Assembly (NCBI RefSeq): GCF_000016285.1
Contig: NC_011989.1
Coordinates: forward strand, 3,635,001 to 3,699,000
Direction: 5' to 3'
Length of the DNA stretch: 64,000 bases
DNA from: Allorhizobium ampelinum S4
GTDB taxonomy: Bacteria > Pseudomonadota > Alphaproteobacteria > Rhizobiales > Rhizobiaceae
The notes beneath the pieces are model-generated. The model ran no database searches, was not told where the DNA came from, and was given only the letters and a program-made list of their open reading frames with translations. Each line of letters starts with the position of its first letter. The first letter of the stretch is position 1. A program made the translations under genes and the position numbers. Shown here in pieces: positions 27,322 to 34,833 of the stretch.

Positions 27322-28047
27322 ATGAGCAGGGTAGCTTTGGTAACCGGCGGAACACGTGGCATCGGCGCAGCAATTTCAACGGCATTGAAGGCAGCTGGAT
27401 ATACGGTTGCCGCCAATTATGCTGGCAATGACGAGGCCGCAAAGGCATTTGAAGCCGAAACCGGCATTCCGGTCTTTAAATGGGACGTCTCCTCCTACGA
27501 GGCTTGCAAGCAGGGCATTGCTACCGTCGAGGCGGCCCTCGGGCCGGTTGAAATCCTGGTCAACAACGCTGGCATTACCCGTGATGCCATGTTCCATAAA
27601 ATGACGCCTGAGCAGTGGAACGATGTGATCGGCACCAATCTGAGCGGTCTGTTCAATGTCACCCACCCGGTCTGGACGGGCATGCGCGACCGCAGCTTTG
27701 GCCGCGTCATCAACATTTCCTCCATCAACGGCCAGAAGGGCCAGATGGGCCAAGCCAATTATTCTGCCGCCAAGGCTGGCGATCTCGGCTTTACCAAGGC
27801 GCTTGCCCAGGAAGGTGCGGCGAAGAATATTACCGTTAACGCCATTTGCCCGGGCTATATCGGCACGGAAATGGTCCGGGCGATCCCGGAAAAAGTCTTG
27901 AACGAGCGGATCATTCCGCAAATTCCAGTCGGACGCCTCGGCGAACCGGAGGAAATTGCCCGTATCGTGGTGTTTCTCGCGTCCGATGACGCCGGTTTCA
28001 TCACCGGCTCAACGATTTCCGCCAATGGTGGCCAATTCTTCGTCTGA
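27322..28047 (+). CDS. phaB: Acetoacetyl-CoA reductase PhaB
   Basis: NADPH-dependent reduction of acetoacetyl-CoA to (R)-3-hydroxybutyryl-CoA, second step of PHB synthesis. It is 241 residues with an SDR fold. TGGTRGIG (residues 8-15) binds the cofactor; LVNNAGITRD is the NNAG motif; the catalytic SSINGQKGQMGQANYSAAK carries Ser, Tyr and Lys. VGRLGEPEEIARIVVFLAS and the C-terminal ITGSTISANGGQFF are PhaB-typical. AGGAG before the ATG. It belongs to the same SDR superfamily as rkpH but lacks the PPDTDTP motif. Confidence 0.96.
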   Translation: MSRVALVTGGTRGIGAAISTALKAAGYTVAANYAGNDEAAKAFEAETGIPVFKWDVSSYEACKQGIATVEAALGPVEILVNNAGITRDAMFHKMTPEQWNDVIGTNLSGLFNVTHPVWTGMRDRSFGRVINISSINGQKGQMGQANYSAAKAGDLGFTKALAQEGAAKNITVNAICPGYIGTEMVRAIPEKVLNERIIPQIPVGRLGEPEEIARIVVFLASDDAGFITGSTISANGGQFFV

Positions 28048-28092
28048 CTGCATCGGCTTTGCTCCACCCGCTATTGCCTTATCCCAACAAAC

Positions 28093-28122
28093 AAAAGCCG
28101 CCGGATCGCTCCGGCGGCTTTT
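28093..28122. terminator. Bidirectional rho-independent terminator (phaB / small lipoprotein gene)
   Basis: 13-base perfect stem AAAAGCCGCCGGA (28093-28105), loop TCGC, TCCGGCGGCTTTT (28110-28122), between two convergent genes. T-rich on both strands. Confidence 0.9.
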
Positions 28123-28142
28123 CGCATTCAAATCTATGCCGC

Positions 28143-28400
28143 TTAGCGGCAGCGGCGCTCGTATTGGCGACCGTAACGGTCACGGTAAACGCAGTAGCCA
28201 CGACGCTCTGTTGACTGGCCAATCAAAGCGCCAATCACACCACCGCCGACGGCACCCACCGCAGCACCACCAACCGAATTGGTAGCAACACCACCGATGA
28301 CCGCGCCGGATGCTGCACCAATCGAGGCACCGCGCTCCGTCGGCGTACAAGACGCAATCATCGGCAAGAGCATGGCGACTGCAATCACTGTCTTTTTCAT
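28143..28400 (-). CDS. Small glycine-zipper lipoprotein
   Basis: 85 residues. The signal MKKTVIAVAMLLPMIASC ends in a lipobox with Cys18. A glycine-zipper stretch follows (GAASGAVIGGVATNS, GGAAVGAVGGGVIGALIG), then a short basic tail CVYRDRYGRQYERRCR with two Cys, like YMGG/17-kDa-type small surface lipoproteins. The function of such proteins is not established; an outer-membrane location is likely. ATG 28400 follows GAGGAAG. The frame stays open further upstream, but that stretch overlaps the DUF3309 gene. Transcribed with that gene, 34 bases apart. Confidence 0.75.
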   Translation of the reverse strand: MKKTVIAVAMLLPMIASCTPTERGASIGAASGAVIGGVATNSVGGAAVGAVGGGVIGALIGQSTERRGYCVYRDRYGRQYERRCR

Positions 28401-28434
28401 AAAAACTTCCTCTTCTTCCTGGCCTGGATAACCG

Positions 28435-28590
28435 TCAGATACGGCCCATAAGCAGCAGAATAATGATGATGACCACAACCAAACCCAAGCCGCCGGACGG
28501 ACCATAGCCCCAGTTGCGGCTATGACCCCAAGTCGGAAGCGCCCCAAGCAGCAACAATATGAGGATGATGACGAGAATTGTGCCTAGCAT
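28435..28590 (-). CDS. DUF3309 family membrane peptide (51 aa)
   Basis: A 51-residue protein: MLGTILVIILILLLLGALPT, then WGHSRNWGYGPSGGLG, then a second hydrophobic stretch VVVIIIILLLMGRI. Two membrane spans around a Trp/Gly-rich loop is the DUF3309 pattern, common in Rhizobiales and of unknown function. AAGGGAA lies just before the ATG. Too short for most gene finders, but composition and family match make it real. It is upstream of the glycine-zipper lipoprotein in a likely two-gene transcript. Confidence 0.8.
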   Translation of the reverse strand: MLGTILVIILILLLLGALPTWGHSRNWGYGPSGGLGLVVVIIIILLLMGRI

Positions 28591-28975
28591 GGTGTTTCCC
28601 TTTACTTTTCAGCATGTCTTAATTCATGTGACCCTATAATGATCCTGGTCCTGTATTGTTCCACCCGGTCTGCCCTTTCCTCTACAAGGCACTGTTTCAA
28701 ACACCGGCACTGTTTTCGGTTGTAAGTGGCCTCCATCATCTTGCTCGCCTCAGGCCAGTGACCCACAAGATGAAGCTTGGAACAAAACATGAAAGAGGAG
28801 GAGTCAGTGATTCGTCGCCGATTCGTTCTTTAGCTGTTCCGAATCAAAGCCCGGCGCGCAAAACAACCAAAATACACCACAACCGGAGGTTATTTCCCTC
28901 CTATTCGCCTCTGGAACCGGAAAAGCAGCTCCAGGGCAATTCTTTTCTTGCCTTTGCGCCAAGGCATCGCCATGT
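28591..28975. other. Divergent intergenic region, no gene seen
   Basis: 385 bases between the DUF3309 gene (leftward) and the helicase gene (rightward). It should hold both promoters. CATTATAGG on the minus strand near 28632-28640 could be a -10 for the DUF3309 gene. Frames at 28602-28790 and 28656-29042 lack coding signs. Confidence 0.45.
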
Positions 28976-31900
28976 GTGGTCCCGAAGGAAGATAGGCTGT
29001 TGCCATCTTCTTTTGACAGTGCAGTCCGGAGCGACGATTTGACTTCGCAACCCATGATCCTGAGCGGCCGCAGCGTGATTGCTGTGCTGGGGCCGACCAA
29101 TACGGGCAAGACCCATTATGCCATCGAGCGCATGGTTGCCCATGGGTCAGGTATGATCGGCCTGCCTTTACGGCTGCTGGCGCGCGAAGTTTACACCAGG
29201 CTGGTCGAGCGGGTCGGCGCGGCGCATGTCGCCCTCATCACGGGCGAGGAAAAGATCACCCCGCCCAATACACGGTTTTCTGTCTGCACCGTCGAAGCGC
29301 TGCCGCGCGAGACCAAAGTCGCGTTCGTGGCCATTGATGAAATCCAGTTGGCGGGCGATCTCGAGCGCGGCCATATTTTTACCGACCGGCTTTTGCATCT
29401 GCGCGGACGCGAGGAAACCCTGTTGCTAGGCTCGGCGACCATGAAGCCGATCCTTCAGCATCTTCTGCCGGGTATTACTGTCGTTGAGCGTCCACGCCTG
29501 TCGCAGCTGTTTTATGCTGGCGAAAAGAAGATCACCCGGCTGCCGCAGCGCACGGCAATCGTCGCCTTCTCCGCCGACGAGGTGTATTCCATTGCCGAAT
29601 TGATCCGTCGCCAGCGCGGCGGGGCGGCTGTGGTGCTCGGCGCACTCAGCCCGCGCACCCGCAATGCCCAGGTCGGCCTCTATCAGTCCGGCGATGTCGA
29701 ATATCTTGTGGCGACCGATGCGATCGGCATGGGCCTGAACCTCGATGTCGATCATGTTGCCTTTGCCCAGGACCGCAAGTTCGATGGCTATCAGTTCCGC
29801 AATCTCAATCCCGGAGAACTGGGCCAGATTGCCGGGCGCGCCGGACGCCATCTGAAAGATGGCACGTTCGGCGTCACAGGACGGGTCGATCCCTTTGAGC
29901 CGGAACTGGTGGAACGGTTGCAAAGCCATCATTTCGATCCGGTCAAGGTGCTGCAATGGCGCACCGCCCAATTCGATTTTTCCTCGATTGCCAACCTGCG
30001 CCGCAGCCTCGATGCCGCCCCTAAGGTGGCGGGACTGGTGCGGGCGCTGCCAGCAATCGATCAGCAGGCGCTAGATTATCTGGCCCGCTATCCGGAAGTC
30101 CAGGACCTTGCTTCGTCGCCAAATCGCGTCTCGCTGCTGTGGGATGCCTGCGCATTACCGGATTATCGGCGAATTACCCCGGCACAACATGCCGATCTGA
30201 TTCTTACCCTCTATTCCGACCTTGCCCGGCACGGTAGTGTGAACGAAGATTTCATGGCAGAGCAGGTGCATCGCTCCGACCGGACAGACGGCGAGATAGA
30301 TACTCTTTCTGCGCGCATTGCGCAGATCCGAACTTGGACGTATGTGTCGAACCGGCCAGGTTGGCTTGCCGATCCGACACACTGGCAAGAAAAGACGCGG
30401 GAAATCGAAGATCGATTGTCTGACGCGTTACATGAAAGGTTGACGAAACGCTTTGTTGATCGCAGGACATCTGTGCTTATGAAGCGCTTGAGAGAGAATG
30501 GGATGCTGGAAGCTGAAATCAGTGTGAACGGTGATGTCTTCGTTGAGGGACATCACGTGGGCCAACTCTCCGGATTCCGGTTTACGCCGATCTCTGGAAC
30601 CGAGGGGCCGGACGCCAAGGCGGTGCAAACTGCTGCCCAAAAGGCGCTTGGCCTGGAATTCGAAGCGCGGGCTGCAAGATTGCATGCTTCGGGCAATGGG
30701 GATCTGGCGCTCAGTTCCGACGGTCTCGTCCGGTGGCTGGGTGATCCCGTCGCCCGGCTGACCGGCTCGGATCACATCATGCGCCCCCGCATTCTGCTGC
30801 TGGCGGACGAACCGCTGAGCGGCAATGCGCGCGAGCACGTCGTCGCCCGCATCGAGCGCTTCGTCAATCATCATATCTCGACCATTCTGAAGCCACTCGA
30901 CGATCTGTCGCGGGCCGAGGACTTGCAGGGCCTCTCCAAGGGATTGGCCTTCCAGCTGGTGGAAGGGCTTGGAATTCTGTTCCGCCGCGACGTCACCGAA
31001 GAGGTCAAGTCGCTGGACCAGGATGCACGCGCCTCCATGCGCCGCTACGGCGTGCGCTTCGGCGCCTATCACATCTTCATGCCAGCCCTGTTGAAGCCAG
31101 CACCGGCCGAGCTGATCACCCTGCTCTGGGCCTTGAAGAACGATGGCCTGGACAAGCCAGGCTATGGCGATCTCATTCCGGTTCTGGCCGCAGGCCGCAC
31201 CTCAGTGGTGACTGATCCGAGCTTTGAGCGCAATTTCTATAAGCTGGCGGGCTTCCGCTTCCTGGGCAAGCGGGCCGTGCGCATCGATATTCTGGAGCGG
31301 TTGGCGGATCTGATCCGTCCATTGTTGCAATGGAAGCCGGGCACCACGCCGCGCCCGGACGGGGCTTACGATGGCCGCCGCTTCACCACTACCACGGCCA
31401 TGCTCTCCATCCTCGGTGCGACACCCGATGACATGGAAGAAATCCTGAAAGGCCTCGGCTACCGCGCCGATGCGGTCAAGGCAGAAGAGGCCCAGGCCTT
31501 CCTTGGCACCCAGGATGACAAGCCTGCCGCAGCAGCTGCCAATGCACCAACGCAGACAGCCGAAAGCGTCGAAAAAACCGACGAAGACGATGCGGATCAG
31601 CATGGTGAAGCCTCAGCGACGGAAACTGTCGCTGCTGAACCGGCAGTGCTCGAGACCGTTCCAAATGCTGAGATCAGCGCCGAAGCAACGACAGAAGCAT
31701 CGGCGGAGGTCAAAGAGGCCGAAGTTGCAGCGACCGAGGCTCCATCCGCTGACCTTCTTGCCAATCCGGAAGGACCAACCGAACCCAAGCCGGTTCTGCT
31801 GTGGCGTCCTGGTGGACGCAACGACAACCAGCGCCAGGCCGGACGTCCACAACAGGGCGACCGCCGTCCGCAGGGTGCAAAGCGCGCCCCGCAGCAGGGC

Positions 31901-32197
31901 GAGCAGAAGCCGGACGCTCGTACCGAAGGTGCCCGTACAGAAGGTGGACGTGACCGCGACGACAAGCGCCGCGAGGGTGGCCATCACGGCAAGCCCCGCG
32001 ACCGGGACGGCAACCGCGACAAGCACGCAAACCGGGGCGACCGCGATGATCGCGGTCCGCGTAAAGACCGCGACAGGGACACAAAATCAACCCAGCCGCA
32101 GCGTTTCGAGGCAAAGCCGCCACGCAAGGAAAAGCCGATCGATCCGGATTCTCCTTTCGCCAAACTGGCTGCCTTGAAGGAGCAGATGAAGAAGTAA
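28976..32197 (+). CDS. Suv3-like ATP-dependent RNA helicase with charged disordered tail
   Basis: 1,073 residues. A superfamily 2 helicase core resembling mitochondrial Suv3/SUPV3L1: Walker A GPTNTGKT (39-46), motif II with AIDEIQLAGDLERGH, then FRNLNPGELGQIAGRAGRH as motif VI. The middle region is helical and conserved. From about residue 850 the chain becomes Ala/Glu-rich, then strongly charged and Arg/Asp/Lys-rich (RDRDGNRDKHANRGDRDDRG), probably disordered and RNA-binding. Mitochondrial Suv3 works with an RNA degradosome; a similar RNA-turnover role is inferred. Start: GTG 28976; a TTG at 29000 is better spaced from AGGAAG, and the first in-frame ATG (29054) would still keep Walker A. An S4 RNA-binding gene follows three bases after the stop. 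Confidence 0.85.
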   Translation: MVPKEDRLLPSSFDSAVRSDDLTSQPMILSGRSVIAVLGPTNTGKTHYAIERMVAHGSGMIGLPLRLLAREVYTRLVERVGAAHVALITGEEKITPPNTRFSVCTVEALPRETKVAFVAIDEIQLAGDLERGHIFTDRLLHLRGREETLLLGSATMKPILQHLLPGITVVERPRLSQLFYAGEKKITRLPQRTAIVAFSADEVYSIAELIRRQRGGAAVVLGALSPRTRNAQVGLYQSGDVEYLVATDAIGMGLNLDVDHVAFAQDRKFDGYQFRNLNPGELGQIAGRAGRHLKDGTFGVTGRVDPFEPELVERLQSHHFDPVKVLQWRTAQFDFSSIANLRRSLDAAPKVAGLVRALPAIDQQALDYLARYPEVQDLASSPNRVSLLWDACALPDYRRITPAQHADLILTLYSDLARHGSVNEDFMAEQVHRSDRTDGEIDTLSARIAQIRTWTYVSNRPGWLADPTHWQEKTREIEDRLSDALHERLTKRFVDRRTSVLMKRLRENGMLEAEISVNGDVFVEGHHVGQLSGFRFTPISGTEGPDAKAVQTAAQKALGLEFEARAARLHASGNGDLALSSDGLVRWLGDPVARLTGSDHIMRPRILLLADEPLSGNAREHVVARIERFVNHHISTILKPLDDLSRAEDLQGLSKGLAFQLVEGLGILFRRDVTEEVKSLDQDARASMRRYGVRFGAYHIFMPALLKPAPAELITLLWALKNDGLDKPGYGDLIPVLAAGRTSVVTDPSFERNFYKLAGFRFLGKRAVRIDILERLADLIRPLLQWKPGTTPRPDGAYDGRRFTTTTAMLSILGATPDDMEEILKGLGYRADAVKAEEAQAFLGTQDDKPAAAAANAPTQTAESVEKTDEDDADQHGEASATETVAAEPAVLETVPNAEISAEATTEASAEVKEAEVAATEAPSADLLANPEGPTEPKPVLLWRPGGRNDNQRQAGRPQQGDRRPQGAKRAPQQGEQKPDARTEGARTEGGRDRDDKRREGGHHGKPRDRDGNRDKHANRGDRDDRGPRKDRDRDTKSTQPQRFEAKPPRKEKPIDPDSPFAKLAALKEQMKK

Positions 32198-32200
32198 GCC

Positions 32201-32602
32201 ATGAGCGAACAACAGCCACTCGCCGGACCCTCTCAACGGATCGACAAGTGGCTGTTTTTTGCGCGAATTTTCAAATCCCGAACGCTGGCCCAGCAGCAGA
32301 TCGTCTCGGGCCGGGTACGGGTCAATGGCAAACCGGGCAAGCAGCCCAGCATCATTGTCCGGCCCGGCGACGTGCTGGATATCACCCTTCCAAATCACGA
32401 CATGAAACTTGTCGTTCGCCAGCCCGGCACGCATCGCGGCCCTTACGAGCAGGCGAAACTGCTCTATGAAGACCAGTCACCGCCGCGCCCGCCCCGAGAC
32501 GCCATGACCGCTTTCGAACAGGCACAAAGACTTCCCGGCTCAGGCCGTCCGAGCAAGCGCGAGCGCCGGCAAGTGGACCGCCTGATGGATGGCGACGATT
32601 GA
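32201..32602 (+). CDS. S4-domain RNA-binding protein, Hsp15/HslR-like
   Basis: 133 residues. The N-terminal S4 domain is clear (about 9-60): QRIDKWLFFARIFKSRTLAQQQI, then SGRVRVNGKPGKQPSIIVRPGDVLDI. The tail is basic (RPSKRERRQVDRL). The family member Hsp15 binds stalled 50S subunits carrying nascent chains after heat shock; similar recycling is plausible. It starts three bases after the helicase stop, so it is translationally coupled in one RNA-metabolism operon. Its ribosome site lies inside the end of the helicase gene. Confidence 0.9.
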   Translation: MSEQQPLAGPSQRIDKWLFFARIFKSRTLAQQQIVSGRVRVNGKPGKQPSIIVRPGDVLDITLPNHDMKLVVRQPGTHRGPYEQAKLLYEDQSPPRPPRDAMTAFEQAQRLPGSGRPSKRERRQVDRLMDGDD

Positions 32603-32955
32603 CACGAAGGGCCACCGAAAATGACCGGCCGTTTTCCATTTTCGAATATCTCAAGCCTTTGATGCATTGGAGATATTCGAAATCTGCGGAAGGCGAGCAT
32701 ACGCTGTATCTTCAAGCCTGGTATCAGAGCTGGCCGGTCTGGTTTAAGAGTCGCCTGACGCGACACTAGGAAAATCGACCTCTATCGCATCGAGATAGGG
32801 ATGATTTATCCTTGCTAACAGTTCTGGAAAGCAGTAGCTCACTGCCCTTGTGGAAAAAGCTGTGCATGATATGGGACAGTCGATTTTTCCTTGCCTAATC
32901 CGTTCCTGCAAGACGCGGCGTCGCACTCGCCATCGAGAGATCTCTGGAGTACCGC
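32603..32955. other. Intergenic S4 gene-fdxA, contains hairpin repeat copy 1
   Basis: 353 bases. The first third holds the hairpin repeat at 32640-32682. The remainder should contain the fdxA promoter; GGAG is eight bases before the fdxA ATG. No gene seen. Confidence 0.5.
32640..32682. repeat. Dispersed hairpin repeat, copy 1
   Basis: TTTCGAATATCTC (32640-32652) pairs perfectly with GAGATATTCGAAA (32670-32682) across a 17-base loop AAGCCTTTGATGCATTG. Copy 2 lies at 33423-33465 with the same arm length, loop length and AAGCC loop start. Confidence 0.8.
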
Positions 32956-33294
32956 ATGACGTATATCGTGACTGACAACTGCATACGCTGCAAATATACC
33001 GATTGCGTGGAAGTATGCCCGGTCGACTGTTTTTACGAAGGTGAGAATTTTCTGGCCATCAATCCCGATGAATGCATCGATTGCGGTGTATGCGAGCCGG
33101 AATGTCCGGCGGAAGCCATCAAGCCGGACACGGAGCCGGGTCTCGATAAGTGGCTGAAAATCAATGCGGAGTTTGCCCAGGTCTGGCCAAACATCACCAC
33201 CAAGCGCGATGCTTTGCCCGAAGCCAAGGAAATGGATGGCGTCGAAGGCAAGTTCGAGCTTTATTTCTCGGAAAAGCCTGGCACAGGCGACTGA
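32956..33294 (+). CDS. fdxA: 7Fe ferredoxin FdxA
   Basis: A 112-residue ferredoxin of the alphaproteobacterial FdxA/Azotobacter FdI type, a low-potential electron carrier. Nine Cys lie at 9, 12, 17, 21, 25, 40, 43, 46 and 50. The spacing [20 protein letters not shown] and [17 protein letters not shown] fits one [3Fe-4S] and one [4Fe-4S] cluster. A C-terminal extension of about 50 residues ([15 protein letters not shown]) is normal for the group. GGAG precedes the ATG. Partner enzymes are not adjacent; ispG in this window is one enzyme that could use such a donor, which is speculation. Confidence 0.95.
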   Translation: MTYIVTDNCIRCKYTDCVEVCPVDCFYEGENFLAINPDECIDCGVCEPECPAEAIKPDTEPGLDKWLKINAEFAQVWPNITTKRDALPEAKEMDGVEGKFELYFSEKPGTGD

Positions 33295-33334
33295 TTGGCG
33301 AATTGCGACGCGGTCTCACCCGATACCGGATGTC

Positions 33335-33371
33335 GCCCCCTGGTGCCGCCGCCCCCTGGTGCCGCCCATTG
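33335..33371. repeat. 16-base tandem duplication plus hairpin
   Basis: GCCCCCTGGTGCCGCC occurs twice in direct tandem (33335-33350, 33351-33366). The second copy ends in GCCGCC, which pairs with GGCGGC just after (CATTG between). It could be an fdxA transcript end, but there is no T tract. Confidence 0.7.
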
Positions 33372-33422
33372 GGCGGCAATGGACGATGAGCTGCAAATTG
33401 AAGATCGCCTCGTCCTATTCCT

Positions 33423-33465
33423 TTTCAAATGTCTCAAGCCCTTGCCGCATTTGAGATATTTGAAA
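33423..33465. repeat. Dispersed hairpin repeat, copy 2
   Basis: TTTCAAATGTCTC (33423-33435) and GAGATATTTGAAA (33453-33465) around the loop AAGCCCTTGCCGCATTT. Same layout as copy 1, with changes in both arms; one arm change leaves a G-T pair. Confidence 0.78.
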
Positions 33466-34027
33466 CGCCTTCCGCTTCACCTGTTTAAGACTTGGGATAA
33501 AACTGCATAGCAGCTTCTGTTTTTTATGACAGCAGCCATGCAATTGCGTGTCATTGTGAACGAATTGGCGAGACCTGGGCGGCGTCAACGCGCAAAAAGA
33601 ATCGGTACCGCAGCTTGACGATTTTCTGAATTTCTAAAAAAATCAATAGGTTAAAAGATATTTTATTTTACCTTGGCGAGGCTGACCAATGACAGGTCAA
33701 ACCGCACCCTTAAAGAAGAACAGTTTCCGCCGTCAAGCTGTCGCAAGGCAGCAAAATATTGATTTCCTCACTTTTTTATGTTAAGCCTATTGAACTGATC
33801 CACACGTGAGGGCATTTGTGTGCCCAAACCTACCGCGAAAGCCGAAAAATCCACGAAAGTTATGTTTGTGACATGTAAACCTCGCCGGTTCTGTCGCTGA
33901 TGTGCTTTTATTCGTTTGATCGTAACTGGATCAGCATGGAGTCACCCGACGGTTCCCCCGTCTCATCCGGGTCTTTCGGCCTGGGGTCGGCTGTCGCCGA
34001 TACAGTAACAGGGAGTTTTTAGAGCGA

Positions 34028-34597
34028 ATGACGACCCAGCAGAAAAAATCCTCGACGCGTCAGGGCTTCAAGACAGGTGAGGCGATCGTTTATCCGGCCC
34101 ATGGCGTCGGTACGATTACCGCCATTGAAGAGCAGGAAGTCGCGGGCATGAAGCTTGAGCTTTTTGTAATCGATTTCGATAAAGATAAAATGCGTTTGAA
34201 AGTGCCGGTCACCAAGGCTGTCACCATCGGAATGCGCAAGCTTTCGGAAACCGATTTTGTTGATCGGGCTTTGAAAGTCGTTCAGGGCAAGGCACGTGTC
34301 AAGCGGACCATGTGGTCACGCCGGGCACAGGAATATGATGCGAAAATCAATTCCGGCGACCTGATTTCCATTGCCGAAGTGGTGCGCGACCTTTTCCGTG
34401 CCGAACACCAGCCGGAACAGTCCTATTCCGAGCGTCAGCTCTATGAAGCCGCACTGGATCGCATGGCGCGTGAAATCGCCGCCGTCAACAAGATGTCTGA
34501 AACCGAAGCCGTCCGGCTGGTGGAAGTCAATCTTGCCAAAGGCCCGAAGCGCGGCAAGTCCGTGGAAGAAGACGAAACTCAGGAAGAAGCAGCGTAA
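34028..34597 (+). CDS. CarD/CdnL family RNA polymerase-binding regulator
   Basis: A 189-residue CarD_CdnL_TRCF protein. The N-terminal RNAP-interaction Tudor-like domain starts FKTGEAIVYPAHGVGTI and contains LFVIDFDKDKMRLKVPV. The helical C-terminal domain follows (WSRRAQEYDAKINSGD, LYEAALDRMAREIAAVN). CdnL proteins stabilise open promoter complexes, especially at rRNA promoters, and are needed for normal growth in alphaproteobacteria. Length matches the group; the acidic tail (SVEEDETQEEAA) is normal. It stands alone between a long leader and a strong terminator. Confidence 0.95.
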   Translation: MTTQQKKSSTRQGFKTGEAIVYPAHGVGTITAIEEQEVAGMKLELFVIDFDKDKMRLKVPVTKAVTIGMRKLSETDFVDRALKVVQGKARVKRTMWSRRAQEYDAKINSGDLISIAEVVRDLFRAEHQPEQSYSERQLYEAALDRMAREIAAVNKMSETEAVRLVEVNLAKGPKRGKSVEEDETQEEAA

Positions 34598-34615
34598 GCT
34601 TGCTCACTCCAACAT

Positions 34616-34641
34616 AAAAAAGCCCGGCATTGCCGGGTTTT
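34616..34641 (+). terminator. Rho-independent terminator after carD
   Basis: AAAAAAGCCCGGC, loop ATT, GCCGGGTTTTTTT, 18 bases after the stop. A and T tracts flank the stem. Confidence 0.93.
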
Positions 34642-34730
34642 TTTATGTCTTCTGCACATCCATGGATGCTTTGGCTTTGGTTTTTACAGCAGATTTTCCG
34701 AAAATCGATGTCCAGATCCCGATGCGATGC

Positions 34731-34773
34731 TTTAGCGTCTGCCAGGTTCATATTGAACCAGACAGACGCTAAA
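34731..34773. repeat. 43-base near-perfect inverted repeat
   Basis: TTTAGCGTCTG (34731-34741) pairs with CAGACGCTAAA (34763-34773); inside, GGTTCA pairs with TGAACC, with small internal mismatches (CCA against AGA). It sits between convergent carD and the MCP-like gene and may terminate the latter or be a mobile palindromic repeat. Confidence 0.7.
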
Positions 34774-34833
34774 CTCTCTTGTTTTTATTTGTCTTTTCGG
34801 GAAAACTAGGTTCCACTTTTCCTCTGGAAGACT

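Larger units (their letters stand above)
33295..34027. other. Long intergenic region before carD
   Basis: 733 bases, the longest gap in the window. It contains a 16-base tandem duplication (33335-33366) joined to a small hairpin, repeat copy 2 (33423-33465), a hairpin GGGCA/TGCCC near 33813-33826, and an AT-rich part at 33640-33680. The carD promoter and 5' leader must be in the last 250 bases. AGGGAG sits before the ATG. No open frame here has coding features or a plausible ribosome site; a small RNA cannot be excluded. Confidence 0.5.

Noticed and set aside
25794..28047. Treating phaA and phaB as one tight operon
   Set aside because: They are 346 bases apart with a 13-base perfect hairpin between them, so independent transcription of phaB is likely.
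33335..33366. Possible CRISPR-like repeat
   Set aside because: Only two copies in direct contact with no spacer, and no cas genes in the window.
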